From: Apiospora phragmitis
Lineage: Eukaryota > Ascomycota > Sordariomycetes > Amphisphaeriales > Apiosporaceae
Direction of reading: 5' to 3'
Assembly (NCBI GenBank): GCA_038363925.1
Contig: JAQQWL010000006.1
Coordinates: forward strand, 3,514,501-3,578,500
DNA: 64,000 nucleotides
The notes beneath the pieces are model-generated. The model saw only the letters and a list, made by a program, of their open reading frames with translations, ran no database searches and had not been told where the DNA came from. How positions within the stretch are numbered: position 1 is the stretch's first letter; each line of letters starts with the position of its first letter. Shown piece by piece: positions 1 through 11,991 of this stretch. The translations under genes were made by a program, and so were the position numbers.

Positions 1-471
1 GGGGTAGAGTTGTGAGTGAATATCCACTCCATAACTGATCCCAGACCTGGTATTAAAAGGCTCGAATATTCCACTAACCCTACTTAAACACTGAAACCCT
101 TAGAATACACTGCAGTTGTCCGTATGGAAGGCCTGCGAGTAGTTGTCGGTGACGCATCAAGCCGTAATAAGTGTGAAGTCTCGCCGTTAAGAAAAACAGT
201 ACTTCGATAGGAGAGAGCATGCCACCTAACTCATGATTGCGCCGCGCAAACCTGCGCAACTTGTAAGCATGTATGGAGTTTAGTAGCCAGGAGTCCCAGG
301 AGTCCCCATGCATCAAACTGGATCTCATTAACGTATCATGTCAACTATCTATGTGGCGCAGAACACCTACTCTCCAACTCCCACCGAGGTGCCCATATTA
401 CATAGAACGTGATAGACAGTGTGCTTGCTCGATCATGGTTGGCGCCTTTCACACGATAATCCATCTCCCTT
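1..471. other. 3' flank of the TRAPPC11-like gene
   Basis: No coding region that I can support. Short ORFs on both strands have no recognisable protein character. It probably carries the 3' UTR of the minus-strand gene that ends at 472. Confidence 0.5.
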
Positions 472-3400
472 CTATTCTTCACTAGTCTCCTCACCCTTTT
501 CATCGTCTGCATCCTGTCCCGGGACCCAGATCATTATACTGTCGCCCTGCCGTTTCATGCCTTCTGTCGGGATGATTTTGAGGACCTTCTGGAAGTACTT
601 ATCGCGAACCACAATCTGTGGCTTGATCCAACTACCGCCCTCGACGACCGGCAGCAGCCGGTACGTCACGGTGCGGCGCGCCACTGGGAGCACGTTGAGC
701 GAAGTCGTCTTGGCACCGCTGAAGGCGAACTCGTCCGACGGTTCCATGGTGAGGCCGAAGGTGAGGAAGTGCGACGATGGGTTCTCAATCGTGATATCGA
801 GGATGATGATCTGCGGGGACGTCGACGAGAGGGACGGCGTGGAGGGCGTGGTGGATTTGGACGACGAGGGGGACGAGGCCACCGAGTAATATACCGAGGC
901 TAAGACTCGTGGCTCGGCCACGGTGACGTAAAAGGGGTCGAGGAGGAAGGTGGTGGCGTTTGGCGTCGAGGCCGGGTCGGCCGATGTGCGCCGCCATCGG
1001 ACCATGAACTCCAGGTCTGCCGTTGACGGGTTACGGTCATCTAAGCTCAGCTTCTGGGCTACGAGGTCGAAGCGTGCTTCATCCATAATTTTCGGTGCCA
1101 TCAAAATGCCATCCTCCGGTAGAGTTTGGTTTTTAGACGCGGAACATACGACATCTCCTTGAGTGCCTTTCACTTGTAGGTCAAGGTCGACGACACGAAG
1201 ATCTTCTGTTGCAAAGGAGCCGAAGCGCGTGATAAGACACCACTTTTGTGCCAGACCACGGGGGCGGCTGAAGCTGCCATCGTTATCATCCAACTCCTTG
1301 ATAGCTTCATAGTCAAAAACGCTAGGCCATGGATCGCTGTGCAGTCGAGGCACCAGGTCATAACTTGCTTCAAACGGGTTGACTATGTTCAGTTGGAAAG
1401 CCACAATCTGGACAATATGGGTGCCGGGATCAGTGACAAGTGTATACCATGCCTTGATGGTAAGATCGTAAGCGGTGGGCCGATTGATAGGATCGATGAT
1501 CACGGTGGCTTTTGCGGACTTGGAAGCCTCGATCGTTCCGATGGCTGGACCGTCAAGTTTAGCCTCTTCACCTTCGCCCGCACTGCTCAAGTCTTCTGAC
1601 CCGTCTTCAGCGTGAGCCTTGAAGTGCGGTACATCCTGTCCATAGAGGTGCACATCGAGCTTGGTGTTGGCATCCACATCTTCCTCGTTGATAAGTTGAA
1701 CTTCGACGTGGATGGGCTCACCAGCGTAATATTGCTTCAGAACGTTCACAAATTTAACTTCCATCTTGGGCGGTCGCGGCAAGACCTTGATGCTAAGTGG
1801 ATTCGGCCTTGTGACTCGCCGCTTCGCAGGCGCAACATACCACACACCGGTTGAATTGTCCTCCCGAAGTTTCATAGTATAGTTGAGCGTGAACGCTTCA
1901 GGGGCCAACGTGACACGCACAGACGTAGCTTTCCCCTCTCCAGCTTCGCGTAGAGGTACGTCTACCTCAAACACTCGTGTCTGACCTGGTGCTATGGTGA
2001 GATCATCATGACCCTGGAGCACCATGATATGAGGGGGATGATGAATCTTCTTCCACATCGTCACCGGGCAAGGTAGCAACATCCAGCTTCGTTTCCGTCA
2101 AGGGGGGGGAAGTCACAACCATTCCTCTAGGCTCCGAACTCGTCTGTTTTGGACTTGATGATTCATGTTCCAGATGCAGCGCTCGCAGGCTGCCTTCGAA
2201 TTCGACACGGATCTCATCAAGGACAACCGGTGTGCTACCAGAAAATGCTTTGGAGGTGATAGCAAGCTGGGCTGGGCATGTTTGGCCAGCTCTCCCTTCG
2301 CCGTGCTTGAAGACAAATGAAGATTCGAGAAACGAGGTGATAGCATCATCGTTTAATGAGAGTTCTGGAGCTTCCTCGACTTCCACACCTTCAAGTGATT
2401 TGTTTATATCATATTGCCATTGGGGCCGCCGGTTGTATCCTGAAGATGCCGTTAGCAACTCAACTTCGTATGCAAGAAGACGAAGGAGGAGACATACGTG
2501 AATTCATTAGTTCCCAATCAATAGCGAGTACCAAATCCGCTTGGCCGGCACGAGCGGCCGCATTCCGTAATATCCAGCTGAGCGCCTCGGTGAGGTTCCA
2601 CCAGCTCTCTGACCGAAAGGAAATGGTCCGCCACAGTGGTGTGAGGAATTCCAGCAATTGTTTCCAGGCTCCAATACGCTCTAGTTCTACTGAACTTTCG
2701 AGTGCAACTTCTACAGCGAGACGCTTTTGCTTTCTTTTTTGAAATTCTCCAATAGCGAGATAGAGGTGAGTTAGTACTTTCTGGGCGTGAACTGTCCCCT
2801 GCCCCTCGAGGGGATATTCTTCATATGGTTCTGGGCACATGTATGTATCATAAGAGGTGTAAGTGTTCACCGACATTCTTGACGCAGCGGACGGGTCTGG
2901 TGGCTTCCGGGCATCTTCAGGATAGAGTATGCCAATTTCCGGCGGTCAAGTGTATGCCGAGCGGAAATACGGTACCAATATCCTGGATGGTGTAACATCT
3001 CCCAAGGCTGGAGTCTCTCGGCGGATAGAGCCTTCTCAGGAGGCCGGAAAAGATTAAGGCTGGATGGTTCGAGTTCTGGAAACTTGGCCTTCTCAACCAG
3101 TTGGGCCATGACTTCTGCCCATCGCGATTCCCAGGCTTGCCAGCCATAGTTTTGCGTACCGCGACCCCTTTGGTCTAAGAAATCCGACAACTTATACCGA
3201 TGGGCTTGCCATCTCCGGACTCCAGCAGTGCTTTGTCCGGTCCAAAAGAGACACCGCAAGATGCGAACAGCAATAACATCGGCCAGTAAGCGACCGTCAT
3301 TGAACCTCGGACTCCAGCTAGGCACGGTTTCAAGCACGTCGGTTCCAAAGAGGGACTCGTAAGCTTGCTCATATGAGCGAAGAGCGGCTTCCATATCCTG

Positions 3401-4376
3401 ACGAAACTCAGCAAACACGGCTGCTTTGAAATCATATCGGACGTTCCAGCCTTGGAGCGATAAAGTGTGTGAAGTGCCACTGGTGGGAGGTATGGTGGGC
3501 TGGGGTGCAACGCCTCGTCCCCTCTTCTTCCTCGTACGACGACTAAGATCGCGGTAATATTCGGTTGCTTGCATAAAGACAGAACTCAGGACACTGTCTG
3601 CAGCCACTTCCAGCTCAGCCTCGGATCGTTTCGTAGGAAGCACGAACAGAGATGTTTTCGGGTCCAAGCCAGTACTTCGTCTAATGTTCTCGAGTCTTTC
3701 CTGGAAGGGCTCCATGGCGCCTGGCGCCTGGTCGCTGAGGATGACCACAGCCAGGCGGGTCTTGTGGCCTGACTGGCTAAGGGCATGCTTGACAGCGTTG
3801 ATGTCGGTCTTCAACTGATTATCGTTGAGAGTGGCCAACGAAGGATCCGATGTCAGACTGTAGAAGGACAAGCATATGCTTGGGATAAACTCCTGGTGCT
3901 TCGCTAGCCACCTAGCATCTATAAGACCGTCCGGGTACAACGTCGAGCCTGGGCTGAGCGGAGAGAAGGGCGAATGCAAGACAGGGGGCGATAGAGGGGC
4001 CTCGTAGTCTTCCGGTAGACGTGCGCGTCGCGGCGGGAGAAGGAATTCCTAATACCTAGTTAGGTTTCCGAGCTCTGAGGCTGGGTGGAAGGCTTCATAT
4101 ATGACATACCCTGCCGATCGTCTTGATCTTGAACCTGTACTTCTTGGTGGTCTCGGTCGGGTTCCATGGCCAGCTGGTCGCATCCGCCTCCTGAATGCAA
4201 TGCAATATCGCCTTGGCCTCGCGACCGTCTATTAAAGGTAACTCTGATCGTATCAGGGTGCCTCGCTCCTTCAAGTCTGGGTCAGCGAGCAAGGGTTTCG
4301 TTGCACCAGTGCCCAGCCCCGATACAACCAGCAACGGGGCATTATGGTCGAGACTCCCGGCGGGATAGTCATCCAT
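472..4376 (-). CDS. TRAPPC11-like (foie gras/Gryzun) trafficking protein, frame-disrupted
   Basis: Large TRAPP-complex subunit of the TRAPPC11 family, expected to act in ER-Golgi and Golgi membrane trafficking. Exons run 4376-4110, 4048-2498 and 2439-472, with introns at 4109-4049 (GTATGT donor, CTAAC branch) and 2497-2440 (GTATGT donor, CTAAC branch). The product would be about 1260 residues, normal for the family. The middle holds the foie-gras region (RYDFKAAVFAEFRQDMEAAL, YRISARHTLDRRKLAYSI). The C-terminal third is the beta-rich Gryzun region, ending in an acidic tail. Two frame breaks are needed: a lost base near 2920-2921, and an extra base in the run at 2033-2037. Both lie in short homopolymers and the protein reads well on each side, so I favour sequence error over a dead gene. 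It is divergent from the Rxt2 gene at 5516. Confidence 0.85.
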
Positions 4377-5515
4377 TGCTTCACTCTTTTCTTGTCGCGC
4401 TTCGCATGGAAGACTTGCCGGTCATGGTGGAATGGGAGGGTTTGGGAACGTCGAGGATAGGTGGTCACTGAGGCGGTTCAGCAACAATCAGCTTGCATCT
4501 CGAATTGGTGTTTTTGGGTACCTAGCACCCCAAGACTTTAATTTTCAGTGATCTGCCCACTATACCAACATACAAACATATGTAAATGCAGTCACCCATG
4601 AACACAACGTACAGTCAATATATATGTCAAGTACGGCTCCAAATCTACTTTTCCGGCATACAGGAAGTCGTTATTGATCGATGCATTATCAACAACTTGA
4701 GATACCTACCTTCATGCAGCAAGTGACCTCACAAGTCGCAGGGAGTTAGTTGGCCGGCGTCTCGGCGGATGCAGCGACCGAGATCCAGGGCAGCTACAGG
4801 TGTGCCCCTCTTATCTCTGGGTTTGGGGTGCCCAGTGCCTCTTTTAGCACTGTACCTAAGGTTATCATGTCAGCATGTCGAATTGAAGGCGCGAAGTCGG
4901 GAGCGTTTTCACAATTATGGGGCGGCTCACCCTTATCTTTTATCGGTTGTTTGACAGTGGTCTGGCGCTGGTCTGGCGCTGCAGCTCCCATGCGCTTACC
5001 TCCCAGGTACCTTTTTCCGGGAAAGGCACATTAAACCCATTTGATCATCTGTATTAGCAGCACCGGCGCAGCGCAGCCTTGTTCCCAGCCTATTACGAAA
5101 GTCTGCCACCCTCTCTCCCGCCTCGGATCGCCTCTCGTTCACCCTCCAAATGCCTTTCAATCCGCTCTTGTTGACTTCGAAAGAAATGGTGCCTCTTATA
5201 CATTCATGCCTATTCTCACCCTGTTAGACTTACCTAGTTCAAATAAACAGCATCTCCGATCCTGTTTCCTCGTAGAAGCTCCGAAAACCTGTTGCTTCTT
5301 ATTCCTTCCTTAGCCGACGAGAAAATCAGGTGTTGCAGCGACCGATCGTTTCTTCACCACCCCCCCCCCCGACGAACTACGATTCCGTCGAGCCTCTATT
5401 GTTACCGCGACTCTAGCTTTTCGACGGCTATTACACAGATTGGCCCCAGCGTAGCCGTCTTGTCCAAGTAGCGATCCGATTGTGTATCGCGGTATCGGCC
5501 GCATCGCTGCTTACC
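4377..5515. promoter_or_regulatory. Divergent intergenic region (TRAPPC11-like / Rxt2)
   Basis: This 1.1-kb spacer lies between two head-to-head genes and should hold both promoters and 5' leaders. The Rxt2 side (about 5050-5400) is pyrimidine-rich, with an 11-base C run at 5360-5370. A short direct repeat (TGGTCTGGCGC) lies at about 4960-4980. I see no convincing ORF or RNA gene. Confidence 0.45.
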
Positions 5516-7149
5516 ATGGCCTCCTCCCAGCAGGTTCTCTTCGCCGAGACTGTTATAGCGATGAAGAAGGCGATCAAGCGGAAAGCATATGGTAAATAAT
5601 GCACCGATCAACACCTTCGGAAGCCAGTGGCTAATGCGCTCCGGTACGCCCTGCAGAATCCGACTCAGACGAAGAAATTGACCACCATGGCAACCGAGGC
5701 CAGAAGTTAAAGAAGCGTGCTAGATTTGTTCACGAAGGCCAGCTCGCGCCCCCATCCGGCCCTGAAGTCTACAGAGAGGTAAGTCCCTGTCAGGAGTGCC
5801 TCATCACCGCATGCCTCTAATCACCTGCCTTTAGATTGTCAACCATGGCGGCTACGAAAGGGCCATCATTAACCGAAACCCACCCTTGGTCGACGAAGAA
5901 GGCTACGAGCCTGAAAGCGACGACGAAGATTACGAAGAGCGAATGCAAGAAATAATGGCCTCGGCATTTCAATTCAATCCTTATGCTAGCGTAAGGCTAG
6001 AAAGTTCGTCGACCTAAGTCCTCGCGTGTAACCAGCGTGTCACTAATGTCGACCCTCACAGCTATACTCGCACCTCTTACCTCAGTGACCGATCTCTCCT
6101 CACACCCGACGCTTTCTCGCCCTTATACCTCCAAGACATTAACCGATCTCACAACACAAGCTTGCAACATAATGCATAAGGAAAATGCAGCGCTATGGAA
6201 AGTGAAACATCTCCTTACCAAACTCACGGGCGACCATGTGTGGGTTCCCTGTGAGCTCATGATTGGGCCCAACGATCTCGATATGTATCGCGACGACTAC
6301 CTCACCAACGGCACGTCTAAAGCTTCGGTATCTTCCGAGACCGCGCAGCTGATGCTGGAAAGAGCACTAGGCGGGGCAAGCACAAATGGACAGCCCTCAG
6401 TAGATGGAGAGACACCGTCCGCGAACAAAGACGGCATGGGCTCGCGTAACGAGGAGAGCGATGCAGATGCGGATACCTCGATGGTCGATGGGGATGGTCC
6501 TCCCACTCCCAAAACCAACGGTAACAAGGCCGCTGACGAAGTTGGCGATAATGCGAAAAGGCCACCAGAAACCGACGAAGACTCTCGGCCGCCTACGGGA
6601 ATTCCGCACCAAGGAGAGGATGGTGGCTCACGGCCAGACTCGAAGATGTCAGATACTCGGGGCGGACCTGTGACGAATGGCGATTCCAGTAACGGCAACC
6701 TTCTCCAAAAAGCTCTGCTCAATGGGAAGGATGTAAATCGTATGGCTGAAAGTACGACTTCGACGACCTCGGACGGGCTTGATGAGATGTTTATTCATCC
6801 TATATTCATTGCGCCACGCTCGGCTCACCCTGATCGAGACCTGGGTATACCAGAAGCTGAGGCGGACGATGTGCGGCGGCTTCTGCAGCTTTGGGTGCAG
6901 AAGCAGGAAGAAGTATGCCGCGGCGCAAAGCGGTTGTATGAAGGCCTACTCCGGGCCGACAGACTTAGGAAAACTGTTTTCCAGTGGTCAAAGTATGAAG
7001 CACATTCAGGGCCCAACCGCGACATGTCGGACGGCGAGGATTGGTACGATAAAGAGGAGTGGGGTCTCGACGAAGACCTTAAGAAGGGCCAAGACGAGGA
7101 GGAAGAGGACACAACACAAACAACCAAGAAGACGAGAACACGAAGGTAA
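5516..7149 (+). CDS. RXT2: Rxt2-like subunit of the Rpd3L histone deacetylase complex
   Basis: Homologue of Rxt2, a subunit of the Sin3/Rpd3L histone deacetylase complex acting in the nucleus on transcription. Four exons join in phase: 5516-5591, 5657-5778, 5835-6003 and 6062-7149. The conserved N-terminal Rxt2 domain covers the first ~150 residues. It includes the acidic patch after KRKAYESDSDEEIDHHGNRG, the RARFVHEGQLAPPSGPEVY block, the LAPLTSVTDL block and HKENAALWKVKHLL. A low-complexity Pro/Ser/Asp/Gly-rich middle follows, then a conserved C-terminal helix (residues about 390-450, VRRLLQLWVQKQEEVCRGAK) and an acidic/basic tail. The ATG at 5516 begins the conserved MASSQQVLFAET start. 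No frame break is seen. Confidence 0.9.
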
Positions 7150-7769
7150 CCTTGGTGGCTGTGCGATGCTAGGTATTGATTAGGGTGCATGATGGATACG
7201 TACTTTGCTCTTTTTTTGTTTGACAGGGCATGGCGAATTGGCGAGCAAAATACCCGGGATTTCCCTTTTTCAGAAATCCCATCAACGTACTACCTATATA
7301 AATCGATGAATTCTGAGATGATATTTTGAAGACTCCTTCCCAACCAGCGATGAGGACCATTGGCCTTATTCGTTGATAAGTTGTCCAGCACTCTGTATGC
7401 GGGCTTTGTTTCTCGTGCGATATATATGCGACACTGCAAGCCGAATGGGCGTTGGATGCCGAAGCCACCGGTTAACCGCCATGTTTCGGGCAACTTAACC
7501 GACGGAAGCCTGGGTAGCGAGGGGTTTTTAGAGGCTATTGGAGGGGAGGGGTGGTAAATGCGGAATGACGCTATGGAGCTCCTACCGGGGAACAAAGGAC
7601 AAGCTCGGCTTTCCACACTCACATGAGAGAACAAACAAAAGCCACCAGTCCGGTTCCCTTGAAAAACGTACCTACTTGTACTTCACTCGGTCGTTTTTAA
7701 GTTGTGGTCAACTGTATCGTGCCAGATATTACTGAAGACCAATTTTTCAATCGACAACACTTTGCTACC
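7150..7769. other. Spacer between the Rxt2 and phospholipid methyltransferase genes
   Basis: This 620-bp spacer between two same-strand genes should hold the Rxt2 3' UTR and the promoter of the methyltransferase. I see no gene here. Confidence 0.5.
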
Positions 7770-8580
7770 ATGGCGCCTTTCGCGATTGAGCCAGCCCAGT
7801 TGGTGGACTTCGGCCAGCAGAGTCTCCTTAGTACGTCATAAGCCCCGGAGCCCGTTGGTTCAATGTAGCTCCCAGCTTGCTGGGTCTGGCAATGTAATAT
7901 ACTAACACGCGCCTTCTCAGTCTCGGCCTGTGCTATCGCCTTCAACCCTTTATTTTGGAAGTAAGTGTAGATAGATGCCCTCTTTTACATTTACGACTGG
8001 TGAAAATGTTGTGAATACTAACGCGGCTGCCCTGTCTTTCAGCATCGTGGCCCGGAGAGAATACCACACCCGCTTCATGACCAAAGCGTTTGGCGGCAAC
8101 GCCCAGGCCGCGTGCTATGCCCTCGCCGCCACCATCTTTTCGCTGGGCCTGTTCCGCGACTTCCTGTACGAGCGCGCCCTGCGGGCGCAGCCATCGCACC
8201 CGCTGCTGGAGGAGCCCGCGGTCAAGTGGTTCGCCTACGGCTTGATAGCGACGGGCAACGTGCTCGTGCTCAGCTCGACCTGGGCGCTGGGCATCACGGG
8301 CACCTTCCTGGGCGACTACTTCGGCATCCTCATGGACGCCATGGTCACGGGCTTCCCCTTCAACGTCACCGATGCGCCCATGTACTGGGGGTCCACCTGC
8401 AGCTTCCTCGGCACCGCGCTGCTCTTCGGTAAGCCCGCCGGCCTGCTCCTCACCGCTTGGGTCTACGTCGTCTACAAGGTCGCCCTCGCCTACGAGAACC
8501 CCTTCACCGCCGAGATCTACGCCAAGCGGGAGCGGCAGCGGGCCGCCGGCGGCAAGGGCGAGGTCAAGAAGACGCGCTAA
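7770..8580 (+). CDS. OPI3: Phosphatidyl-N-methylethanolamine N-methyltransferase (phospholipid methyltransferase)
   Basis: Integral ER-membrane enzyme that uses S-adenosylmethionine for the last methylations from phosphatidylethanolamine to phosphatidylcholine (Opi3/PEMT class). Exons 7770-7830, 7921-7960 and 8043-8580 join in phase to give about 212 residues, the usual size for the small PEMT class. Several hydrophobic helices are visible, including NVLVLSSTWALGITG. The AdoMet-binding glycine segment GITGTFLGDYFGILMD is present, as is the C-terminal YENPFTAEIYAKRERQR block typical of the family. The basic C-terminus (GKGEVKKTR) would face the cytosol. The short first two exons were placed by clear GTACGT/GTAAGT donors and pyrimidine-AG acceptors. 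No frame problem. Confidence 0.92.
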
Positions 8581-9918
8581 GCGGAGCCAGCTCTGCAAAA
8601 AGTACCTTCGGTCTTTTACAAACCGCTATGATGATCATTGCGCTCGTTGGCCCGGTTTTCCAATCACGGGCTCGGGCGCGGGCGCGGGCGTGGGTGAGCG
8701 CTCCTGGTGATGCAAGGCAAGGCAAGGCAAAAGTGGCCATGGAGAGAGAGAAGAAGAAAAAAGGATGGTGTGCAACAGTGGCTCGGGGCACGGCACACAA
8801 GGTTGTCGGTGAGTCGTGGAGAGAGAACGAATACATACTTTCGCACGGCGTTTTGTGGGGGACAATCGTGATCGTATAGTTGCACTTGGGGAGCTTAACT
8901 AAGTAGTAGTTACTTGCTCCAACGACTTACAGTGATGAGTAGTGTTGTGGTTAGACAGAAAATAATCCAGAATCGTAGTTCAACACTCGCAAGTTGCTTT
9001 AGATACCGAACTAAGACTGACAGGTTCTATTCTAAGATTCCGATATCGCTGAGATATGTGCTGGGAAAGGGGCGTGGCTTGGTGAAAGAGCCATGTCTGA
9101 TTGCTTGACTTCGCCCGAGTGCCTACCGGTCTTAGATCTTTGGCTTTCTCAATCATGCTCCCATTCGATGTGCCGATGCACCCTAAAGACTAACACGTAC
9201 TTGGTGTAGGTATATATTGGTCATATAAAATAGACACCTTTGCAGCTTCAACAATACATCGAGATTTGTTGATTTTTCTTCTCTCTCTTTCTGTAACCAG
9301 AAATGATATAGGCAATAAGCAACCTCGGTCTGGAGATTGTTCGTTGCTTGTTATCGTCGCGTGATGGGAAACGACGGCGGACGCCCAGTCATACGCGGCC
9401 GTATGTATATGAACTTACGGGAGAAACCGTAGCCAGGGCTGCAAACTCCGGGGTAGTGGGGGTTCCTTAGTTCCTTAGCGGCTGAAAGGCCTGGAATTCG
9501 TGTGAGTCTCTAGAGCCAAGCCGACCCCGGGCCCTGTCAAAAGATACAGCGACGAATCACTCGAATGACACCCAGATTCCTTGGTAAAGCTTAAGTGTTG
9601 TTATACATATATAATATCTCATTGCAATTGAGAGTTCTCTGTTTATCTTCTTTGCTTCACTTTGGTCCGTATACCGGTTTTTTATTACAGATTACGGCGT
9701 CGTTGTGGATTCAATTAGAAAGGAAGAGAGTCCTGAAGAACCACGCCAATGCGACACTGAGAGACAAATTTCTCTCGAGCTAGAGGCCGATTCGCCCAGC
9801 AACCAGAAAGGAGTCGGCTTTGGCACTGCCTATACCCACACAGAAGTCGCAAGCCGCATGTATATATCGAACCACCACCTGACCCTTGCTCTTCTCAGGC
9901 GTCGCCCCGGTGCACACC
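8581..9918. other. Spacer with GC-rich and pentamer repeats
   Basis: This 1.3-kb spacer holds no supported gene. Just after the methyltransferase stop there is a GGGCGC-type tract (about 8669-8695) and a (GCAAG)n tract at about 8712-8730. The rest is ordinary AT/GC-mixed sequence, with 5' leader sequence of the NRAMP gene expected at the right end. Confidence 0.45.
8712..8730. repeat. Short tandem GCAAG repeat
   Basis: Nearly four copies of GCAAG in tandem, in the 3' flank of the phospholipid methyltransferase gene. It is a simple-sequence tract. Confidence 0.7.
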
Positions 9919-11991
9919 ATGAACAAGACTTCGCGGACAGACGAGCCTTATGAGGGCGAAGGCCACAACCAGAGCCCCAACGCCTTCTCCAATGACCTCA
10001 CGACCAACCAGGACTTCAACGGCATCGTCAACACCCGCGCACAGAGGGATTCCGACTCCAGCATGGTGAGCGACACGGGCCAATCCATTGCCCACGCCGA
10101 GCCGTCGCTCTCGGACGCCGGCGACGCCGCCAAGCAGGCCGGTGGACGCAATCTGGCCGGTGGGCATGGCGCCACTGGTCAGTCGCCTGGGACAGTTTCT
10201 TCGGATGCCCAGGTGTTGGACTCCTCTCCTCACGACAGCAACCCGCCCCCAGGGTTGCCCGTCGAGAGCGGCAGCGAGAAGAGTCCTCTAGGACGGGTCA
10301 AGCACGTACTTGTGACATTTGCCAAGTTCGTCGGACCCGGTTTCCTCGTGTCGGTCGCGTATAGTAAGTTTGATCCTTATATCCAACTCACGGGCTTGCT
10401 TGTTGTTGCAGAGCTGGCTGCACTTGTCTATACTTTCACTGCCCATCTTATACTTTCACGAAACAGCGAGGCATCTCTAAACTGTAGCTAACCAATCATC
10501 AGTCGACCCTGGAAATTATGCCACCGATATTGCTGCCGGATCTTCGTATCGTTTCCGGTTGCTTTTCGTCATTCTGATGAGCAACTTGTTTGCCATCTTC
10601 CTACAGAGTCTCTCTATCAAGCTAGGCACTGTCACGGGGTTGAATCTCGCCGAGGCATGTCGCGCACACCTCCCGCGATGGCTCAACTACTTCCTATACT
10701 TCATGGCAGAAGCGGCCATTATCGCCACGGATATCGCCGAGGTAAGTTTTCCCCTTTCGGACTTGATAGCAAGTATATTGCGGTCTGATAAACAAGTAGG
10801 TAATTGGCACAGCTATAGCCTTGAATCTGCTCATCCCGAAGCTGCCCCTTGTAGGCGGTTGCGCCATCTCAATCATAGATGTGATGATCATATTGATCTT
10901 CTATCGCCCTCAAGGTTCGATGAAGGGCTTGCGAGGCTTCGAGTTCTTCGTGATGTTACTTGTTCTGGCCGTGGTCATCTGTTTCTGTGTTCAACTGTCC
11001 CTCATCAGAGATACAACACCTGGTGAGGTTTTCAAAGGCTTCCTTCCAAACAACAGCGTTACCGACTCGGAAGGCTTGTACCAGGCGTGTGGCATTCTTG
11101 GAGCAACGGTCATGCCACATTCTCTCTACCTTGGCTCGGGGATCGTCCAAAGTCGCTTGCGAGAATACGACGACCAAAATGGCCTTCTTCCTCGGAACCG
11201 GCCTCCGCGGCTAGCAGTTTGCAGGATGGGAAGATGGGCAACAAGACGTTCTACATACCCAGTCTCCAGGCGATCCAGCACTCGCTGAAGTACTCGTACG
11301 CCGAGTGCGCCATCTCGCTCTTTACCTTTGCGTTGTTCGTCAACAGCGCGATCCTGATCGTGGCGGGCGCGAGCCTCTACCAGAACCCGGACGCGCTCGA
11401 AGCCGACATCTTCGGGATCCACCGGCTGTTGTCGGCGAGCATCAGCCCCGGGGCGGGCACCGTGTTCGCGCTCGCGCTGCTCTTCTCGGGCGTCTCGGCG
11501 GGATCGTGTGCACCATCTCGGGCCAGATGGTCAGCGAGGGCGCGCTCAAGTGGCGGATGAAGCCGTGGCTGCGGCGCCTTATCACGCGCAGCATCAGCAT
11601 CACGCCGAGCATCATCATCGCGGGCGCGGCGGGCCGCGAGAAGCTCAACGACGCCCTCACGGGCAGCCAGGTCGCGCTCAGCATCGTGCTGCCCTTCATC
11701 ACGGCCCCGCTCATCTGGTTCACCTGCTTCGACAAGTACATGACGGTGCCGACCGGCGCGGCCCGGTTCGAGCGCGAGGGCAGCGACGGCAACATGGCTG
11801 CCTATGCGTCGCGCAGCCGCCAGGGGCTGCAGCAGGCTTCGGACGAGGAGGAGCAGGCGGTGGACCAGAGGGGCGTCGGGTCGGTGGTCAAGCTGGCCAA
11901 CGACTGGTGGGTCTGCGTCCTGGCGGTCCTCATCTGGCTCATTATGGCTGTCATGAATGTAGCCAACTTGGTCTTGCTCGGTGCAAATTAA
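9919..11991 (+). CDS. NRAMP-family divalent metal transporter, frame-disrupted
   Basis: Proton-coupled manganese/iron transporter of the NRAMP (SMF) family. Exons are 9919-10363, 10503-10741 and 10800-11991, giving about 625 residues. A hydrophilic N-terminus of about 130 residues precedes the first transmembrane helix. The NRAMP metal-binding signature IDPGNYATDIAAG spans the first splice junction. The TM6 motif GATVMPHSLYLGSG follows, then SLFTFALFVNSAILIVAGAS and further helices to the C-terminus. Two one-base losses break exon 3, near 11190-11193 (CTTCCTCGG) and in the G run at 11500-11502. Reading resumes with family-typical sequence after each (IVCTISGQMVSEG after the second). I treat them as probable sequence errors. 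The family is secure; the metal and the membrane are not determined. Confidence 0.85.

Noticed and set aside
472..889. Plus-strand 156-codon ORF at the left end
   Set aside because: It is antisense to the conserved Gryzun region of the TRAPPC11-like gene and has no family character.
2036..2086. Possible 51-bp intron in the TRAPPC11-like gene instead of a frameshift
   Set aside because: Weak GTGACG donor and no branch site. A one-base change in the C5 run gives continuous sensible protein.
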